Shown: piece after piece, positions 23,359 to 27,210 of the stretch
Numbering within the stretch: position 1 is the first letter of the stretch
How the letters are laid out: each line of letters opens with the position of its first letter
From: JBJXGF01 sp046153015
GTDB lineage: Bacteria > Actinomycetota > Acidimicrobiia > Acidimicrobiales > CAIXPF01
Assembly (NCBI GenBank): GCA_046153015.1
Contig: JBJXGF010000240.1
Location: 1-27,210 of the forward strand
Direction of reading: 5' to 3'
DNA: 27,210 nucleotides
Position numbers and translations under genes: made by a program
The notes under the pieces: generated by a model
What the model saw: the letters and a program-made list of their open reading frames with translations, nothing else
Database searches by the model: none
Told to the model about the DNA's origin: nothing

Positions 23359-23379
23359 ACCGGGGCCTCAGGCCCCGGT
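23359..23379. terminator. Second hairpin at the 3' end of the sugar transferase gene
   Basis: ACCGGGGCC, TCA, GGCCCCGGT form a perfect 9-bp stem with a 3-nt loop. The loop is the stop codon of the minus-strand sugar transferase. Together with the preceding hairpin it probably blocks transcription from both sides. Confidence 0.45.
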
Positions 23380-24234
23380 GCGGCGCACGACCGAGCCCAA
23401 GGTGCGGGCCAGGATCGTCACGTCGTGGCCGAGCGTTACCCGGCGGAGGTAGTCGAGATCCACGTCGACGCTCTCGTGGAGCAGCCGGGTGCGGAACGGC
23501 GACACCTGCCACACCCCGGTGATGCCCGGCTTCACGTGGTGGCGGGGGTGCTTCCAGAGGCGGTGGCGCTCGACGATCTCCACCAGCTCGGGCCGGGGGC
23601 CGATCAGGCTCATGTCGCCCTTCAGCACGTTCCACAACTGCGGCAGCTCGTCCAGGCTCCAGCGGCGCAGCACCCGCCCGAGCGGCGTGTGGCGGGGATC
23701 GTCGCTCGACTTGTGAGGCCGGCCGGGTTCGCCCCGCTCGCCGGGCCGCGGGTGGCGCATCGTGCGCACCTTGTAGATCGTGAACACCTCACCGTGCCGG
23801 CCGACCCGGCGCTGCCGGAAGATCACGCCGGGGCCGAGGTTGACCCGCACCAGGCCCAGCACCATCAGCAGCACCGGCAGGGTGGCCAGCAGCAGCGCGG
23901 CGGCTATGACCCGGTCGATGGCCGGCTTGATCCAGGTGATGTACGCCGAGGGCGGGGGAGGCGAGGCCAGCGGATGCCGCAGCTCGACGACCTCGGCCTC
24001 GAGGCCGATCTCGGAGGCCCGCCATGCCCGCCCCGGGCTCGTTGTTTGCCCCGGGTCCGTCGCCCAGGGCGCGTGCGCGCGCAACTCTGCCACTGCCTGC
24101 TGCCCTCGTGTTCCGCCGTTGGATGACGCCTGGCCCGCCGCTGGCGTCGAGCGCCGCCGCGCCATCCGCGCAACAGCAGAGGCAAGGGTAACGAGGCTGC
24201 GCGGCCTTCGACACGAGCCCCGCCCGCCCGTCAC
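23368..24234 (-). CDS. Phosphoglycosyl transferase (bacterial sugar transferase) starting polysaccharide synthesis
   Basis: Enzymes of this PF02397 family move a sugar phosphate from a nucleotide sugar to undecaprenyl phosphate. The 288 residues hold a re-entrant membrane helix near 105-131 (RVIAAALLLATLPVLLMVLG), then VIFRQRRVGRHGEVFTIYKVRTM, SLDELPQLWNVLKGDMSLIGPRP with the catalytic Asp195-Glu196 pair, and VKPGITGVWQVS. It is a short form lacking the four extra N-terminal helices of WcaJ/WbaP. The first 90 residues look disordered and show no homology. The GTG at 24234 is therefore uncertain; an ATG at 24165 would also keep the whole domain. With the convergent GT26 gene it could supply the first two steps of one glycan. 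Confidence 0.92.
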   Translation of the reverse strand: MTGGRGSCRRPRSLVTLASAVARMARRRSTPAAGQASSNGGTRGQQAVAELRAHAPWATDPGQTTSPGRAWRASEIGLEAEVVELRHPLASPPPPSAYITWIKPAIDRVIAAALLLATLPVLLMVLGLVRVNLGPGVIFRQRRVGRHGEVFTIYKVRTMRHPRPGERGEPGRPHKSSDDPRHTPLGRVLRRWSLDELPQLWNVLKGDMSLIGPRPELVEIVERHRLWKHPRHHVKPGITGVWQVSPFRTRLLHESVDVDLDYLRRVTLGHDVTILARTLGSVVRRTGA

Positions 24235-24294
24235 AGAAGTGCAACGACGCCCTCGCGCGGCCCGAGCAGCGGGCGCGCGCCTACGCTCTGAGGC

Positions 24295-24456
24295 ATGCCT
24301 CGACGCGTCACCCCCAAGCGCGAACCGAGCGGCCCCGATGAGCTGCCGCCTCTGCGGCGGCGCTCACCGTTGGTCTACTGGACCGCCGTCCTGGCCGTGG
24401 CCGCGCTGGTGCTCGTGACGGTGGGCGGGGTGCTCGCCGGCATCGCCGGGCGCTGA
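24295..24456 (+). CDS. Small single-pass membrane protein, 53 residues
   Basis: The product has a basic and acidic N-terminal half (MPRRVTPKREPSGPDELPPL, then RRRSPLVYW) and one hydrophobic helix (TAVLAVAALVLVTVGGVLAG) near the end. Third positions are almost all G or C in this frame. It starts 60 bp from the divergent sugar transferase and converges with EF-G2, whose stop is 24 bp away. No family is recognised; similar short tail-anchored proteins are common in actinobacteria. Confidence 0.6.
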   Translation: MPRRVTPKREPSGPDELPPLRRRSPLVYWTAVLAVAALVLVTVGGVLAGIAGR

Positions 24457-24480
24457 GCCGGGCCCGTCAGGCCGAGCGCG

Positions 24481-26559
24481 TCAGGCCTTGGCCGCGGCGA
24501 GCTCGGAGACGATCTTGTCGGAAAGGTGCTGGGGCACGACGTCGTAGTGGTCGTGCGCGGCCCGGAAGCGGCCCCGGCCGCCCGAGATCGAGCGCAGGTC
24601 GATCGCGTAGCGCAGGATCTCCGAGGTGGGCACGAGCGCCACGATCGTCTGCTCACCGTTGCCGGCCGCCTCGGTGCCCTGGACCCGGCCGCGGCGGGCG
24701 TTGAGGTCGCCCATCACGTCGCCCTGGTGGTCGAGCGGCACCGTGACCTCGAGCCGGGAGATCGGCTCGAGCAGCACCGGCTGCGCCTTCGCGCAGGCGT
24801 CGCGGAAACCCACTCGGCCGGCGATCTTGAAGCTCATCTCGTCGGAGTCGACCGAGTGGTACTTGCCGTCGAAACAGGCCACCGACACGTCGACCACCGG
24901 GAAGCCCAGCGCACCGCCCTGCTCCATGGTCTCCGAGACGCCCTTCTCCACCGCCGGGATGAACTGGCGTGGGATGGCGCCGCCCACGATCTCGTCGTGG
25001 AACTGGAACCCCTCGCCGCGGGGCAGCGGCGCCACCCGCAGGTAGCACACCCCGAACTGCCCGCGGCCACCCGACTGCTTCTTGTGCTTCCCCTCGGCCT
25101 CGGCCGAGCCGAGGATCGTCTCCCGGTAGGCGATCTTCACGTCCTCGGTGTGGACGTGCACGCCGAACTTGCGGGCCAGCTTGTCGATGGCGATGCGCAG
25201 GTGGGTCTCGCCCAGGCCCGACAGCAGCGTCTGGTGCGTCTCGTCGTTGCGCTCGGTGTGCAGCGTCGGGTCTTCGTGGATGAGCCGGGAGAGGGCGTTG
25301 CCGAGCTTGTCCTCGTCGGCCTGGGCGTCGGCCACGATGGCCGTGCTCAGCACCGGCGCCGGGTACTCGATCGGGCTCACCGCCACCGGCTTGCCCTTCG
25401 GGGCCAGCGTGTCGCCCGAGAGGGTGTGGGCCAGCTTGGCCACCGCGGCGATGTCGCCCACCTTGACCTCGGCCACCGCCGCCTGCTCGGCGCCGCGCAT
25501 GAGGGCGATGCCGTGGAGGCGCTCGTCGGCGCCGGAGCGGCTGTTGTGGAGGTGGTCGTCGACCTTGACCGAGCCCGAGAGCACCTTGAAGAGCGACACG
25601 TTGCCCACGTAGGGGTCGGCGATGTTCTTGAACACGAAGGCCAGCGGCTCGCCGGCGGGGTCGGGGGCCACGACCACCTCGGCGTCGCCGGCCCTGACCG
25701 TCTCGCCCGGGCGGGCCAACGGCGACGGCCCGATGTCGACCAGCAGGTCGAGCAGGTGGTCGATGGCCGCGGCGCCGCCCGCCGCGCCCGGCACCACCGG
25801 GAACACGGCGCCCTCGGCGAGGCCTTTGGCCAGCGTGCGGGCCAGGGCGTCGGCCGGGATGTCCTCGCCCTCGAGGTACTTCTCCAGCAAGTCGTCGTCG
25901 GCGGACACGATGCCCTCGATGAGGCCGTCGCGCTGCGCGTCGATCGCGTCCTGCACGTCGGCCGGCGGGGTGGTCTCCTTCGGCTTGCCGCCCTCGTAAG
26001 TCCATGCCTTGCCCGAGAGCAGGTCGGCCACGCCCTTGAAGTCCGCCTCGGCGCCGATCGGGATCATCAGCGGGGCCACCCCGGCGCCGAACTTGTCCCG
26101 CAGGGACTCGAGCGCCGCGTCGTAGTCGGCCCGCTCCCGGTCGAGCTTGTTCACGAACACGAAGCGGGGGATGCCCCGCTCGGCGGCCATGCGCCAGATC
26201 AGCTCGGTCTGCACCTCCACGCCCTCCACCGCGCTGACCACGAACAGGGCCAGGTCGGCCACGCGCAGGGCGGCGACCACCTCGCCGATGAAGTCGGGGA
26301 AGCCCGGCGTGTCGATCACGTTGATCTTGTGGTCGCGCCACTCCACGTAGGCCACGCCCATGTTGAGCGACACGCCCCGCGCCTTCTCCTCGGGGTCGTG
26401 ATCGGTGACCGTGGTGCCGTCTTCCACCCGGCCCAGCCGGTTGATCGCCCCGCTGCGGAACAGCATGCCTTCGACCAGGGTGGTCTTGCCGGACCCGCCG
26501 TGGCCGACCAGGACCACATTCCTGATCCGGTCGGGTGCATACACCTTCGCGTCTGCCAC
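24481..26559 (-). CDS. Elongation factor G-like GTPase, EF-G2 (FusA2) type
   Basis: The 692-residue protein has G1 GHGGSGKT (residues 19-26), G3 DTPGFPDF (83-90) and G4 NKLD (137-140), followed by EF-G domains II-V (for example GETHLRIAIDKLARKFGVHV, GRGQFGVCYLRVAP and QGDVMGDLNARRGRVQGTEA). The switch region reads EEKARGVSL where canonical EF-G has RGITI, and domain II is divergent, placing it with EF-G2/FusA2-type paralogues of actinobacteria rather than the main translocase. Paralogues of this group often lack translocase activity; the role is unknown. The gene stands apart from rpsL/rpsG/tuf, supporting paralogue status. It is preceded by a 191-bp gap. Confidence 0.93.
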   Translation of the reverse strand: MADAKVYAPDRIRNVVLVGHGGSGKTTLVEGMLFRSGAINRLGRVEDGTTVTDHDPEEKARGVSLNMGVAYVEWRDHKINVIDTPGFPDFIGEVVAALRVADLALFVVSAVEGVEVQTELIWRMAAERGIPRFVFVNKLDRERADYDAALESLRDKFGAGVAPLMIPIGAEADFKGVADLLSGKAWTYEGGKPKETTPPADVQDAIDAQRDGLIEGIVSADDDLLEKYLEGEDIPADALARTLAKGLAEGAVFPVVPGAAGGAAAIDHLLDLLVDIGPSPLARPGETVRAGDAEVVVAPDPAGEPLAFVFKNIADPYVGNVSLFKVLSGSVKVDDHLHNSRSGADERLHGIALMRGAEQAAVAEVKVGDIAAVAKLAHTLSGDTLAPKGKPVAVSPIEYPAPVLSTAIVADAQADEDKLGNALSRLIHEDPTLHTERNDETHQTLLSGLGETHLRIAIDKLARKFGVHVHTEDVKIAYRETILGSAEAEGKHKKQSGGRGQFGVCYLRVAPLPRGEGFQFHDEIVGGAIPRQFIPAVEKGVSETMEQGGALGFPVVDVSVACFDGKYHSVDSDEMSFKIAGRVGFRDACAKAQPVLLEPISRLEVTVPLDHQGDVMGDLNARRGRVQGTEAAGNGEQTIVALVPTSEILRYAIDLRSISGGRGRFRAAHDHYDVVPQHLSDKIVSELAAAKA

Positions 26560-26682
26560 GTCGCGCTCCCCCTAGAAGGCCGTGCCGGAAACGTGAGATT
26601 ACCAACGAAGGTAGATCTGCCCAAACGCTCAAGGGGGCCTCTCCGCCGCCCGATACCAGTCTCGAAGTGCTCGGTCGCAGGT

Positions 26683-26718
26683 CGCCCGGCCGGCTGATCC
26701 CTCCCGGCTGGCCGGGCG
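26683..26718 (-). terminator. Hairpin downstream of the partial right-edge gene
   Basis: CGCCCGGCCGGC (26683-26694) pairs with 26707-26718 over 12 positions with one G-T wobble and a 12-nt loop. It lies about 30 nt after the stop at 26751 of the minus-strand gene and before EF-G2, fitting a terminator without a T run. Confidence 0.5.
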
Positions 26719-26750
26719 GCCTGCTGGGCCCTGCCGCACCCCGGTCGCCG

Positions 26751-27210
26751 TCAGGCGCGGGGTTCGCCGTCGCCCCCTCGGGCCGCCTCCACCAGCGCCG
26801 CCACGCGCGCCGCCCGGCGGGCGTCGAGCGCGGGCACGCGGCCCGGCAAGCCGCCCCCGGCCAGCTCGTTGACCACTGCGCGCAGCTGGCCCACGTAGCC
26901 GTACTCGACGATGGGGGCGAGGCCGGTCCCCGCCGGGTGGGCCAGGTCGGCGCCGTTCGCCTCAAGGTGCGGATGAGGGCTCAGCTCGAGGCGCAGCACT
27001 GCGTGGTCGCTGGCCGCCTGCGCGCTCCACGCCGAGCCGGCCCGCCGCCAGCCGGCGCTCACCCGCACGGTGGGGCCCCCGGCGCGGGCGAGGGTGAGCT
27101 CGGCCCGCTCGCCGGCGATCGCCGCGTGGACGAGCGCGAAGCCCTTCGGGGCCTCGCCCGCCGCCTCGGCCAGCGTGAACGCCAGGGCGAGCGCCCGGGC
27201 GCCGGGGTCG
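26751..27210 (-). CDS. C-terminal part of a possible Gfo/Idh/MocA-type oxidoreductase (5' end outside the window)
   Basis: The frame is open to the right edge, so only about 152 residues are seen. The beta-strand pattern (ERAELTLARAGGPTVRVSAG, DHAVLRLELSPHPHLEANGA) and the end IVEYGYVGQLRAVVNELAGG, then GLPGRVPALDARRAARVAALVEAA, resemble the C-terminal domain of Gfo/Idh/MocA sugar and inositol dehydrogenases, whose sequence usually ends with a helix after RVPxLDxxRAxxVAxLVEA. The NAD-binding half is not visible, so the call stays tentative. A hairpin follows the stop. Confidence 0.6.
   Translation of the reverse strand, partial: DPGARALALAFTLAEAAGEAPKGFALVHAAIAGERAELTLARAGGPTVRVSAGWRRAGSAWSAQAASDHAVLRLELSPHPHLEANGADLAHPAGTGLAPIVEYGYVGQLRAVVNELAGGGLPGRVPALDARRAARVAALVEAARGGDGEPRA

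Noticed and set aside
24020..24060. Possible second copy of the glycosyltransferase inverted-repeat unit in the sugar transferase N-terminal region, sharing GCTCGTTG.
   Set aside because: The shared run is only about eight bases and the surrounding inverted repeat is different.
24526..26697. 723-codon plus-strand ORF antisense to the EF-G2 gene.
   Set aside because: A typical high-GC antisense artefact rich in Arg, His and Val; the minus strand has all GTPase motifs.

Overview
The window is high-GC bacterial DNA with frequent GTG starts, strongly G/C-biased third codon positions and tightly packed genes. An EF-G2-like factor, a YefM/RelE pair, an ECF sigma factor and an LCAD-type acyl-CoA dehydrogenase suggest an actinobacterium. 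A lineage such as Acidimicrobiia would fit, but that is inference: there is no rRNA or other taxonomic marker here.

Left part (1-7312, minus strand). The left edge carries part of a glycine/sarcosine/betaine reductase locus. grdC is followed 10 nt later by grdA, a selenoprotein gene read through an in-frame TGA at 359-361. The CxxU redox motif is present, and a bacterial SECIS-like hairpin with a GGUC loop lies at the same codon spacing as in E. coli fdhF. A conventional gene finder would call only the last 83 residues. Upstream are a short ORF that seems to change frame, nadA (quinolinate synthase), a hypothetical protein, an unusual hibernation-factor-like protein (cold-shock, SnoaL-like, S30AE and two S30AE C-terminal units), rtcB and archease. 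The region thus combines RNA repair, ribosome protection and a selenium-dependent reductase.

Middle (7380-11156). A serine hydrolase, a DinB-like protein, a small membrane protein, a SAM methyltransferase and a YefM/RelE-type toxin-antitoxin pair.

Probable integrated element (11227-17266, about 6 kb). A perfect 22-bp direct repeat bounds a region rich in broken genes. The right copy lies in the 3' end of an intact acyl-CoA dehydrogenase gene. The left copy is followed by an orphan copy of that gene's last codons and stop. An excisionase-like gene and a tyrosine integrase with two frame breaks sit next to the intact gene, and a second repeat pair (24/26 identical) lies just inside both ends, as expected for integrase arm sites. 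Cargo is an FAD-linked oxidase, a decayed nucleotide cyclase, an addiction-module-like ORF and a two-gene unit whose second protein has an L7/L12-like segment. The element is probably no longer mobile by itself.

Right part (17229-27210). Minus strand: an ECF sigma factor, an overlapping 100-residue candidate regulator, an MscS-like channel and the acyl-CoA dehydrogenase. Plus strand: a PH-like membrane protein, thiamine pyrophosphokinase, then GDP-mannose 3,5-epimerase overlapping a WecG/TagA-type glycosyltransferase. These last two converge on a phosphoglycosyl transferase, giving a small surface-polysaccharide locus. A 53-residue membrane protein, EF-G2 and the end of a possible oxidoreductase finish the window. 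I saw no tRNA, rRNA or CRISPR array.
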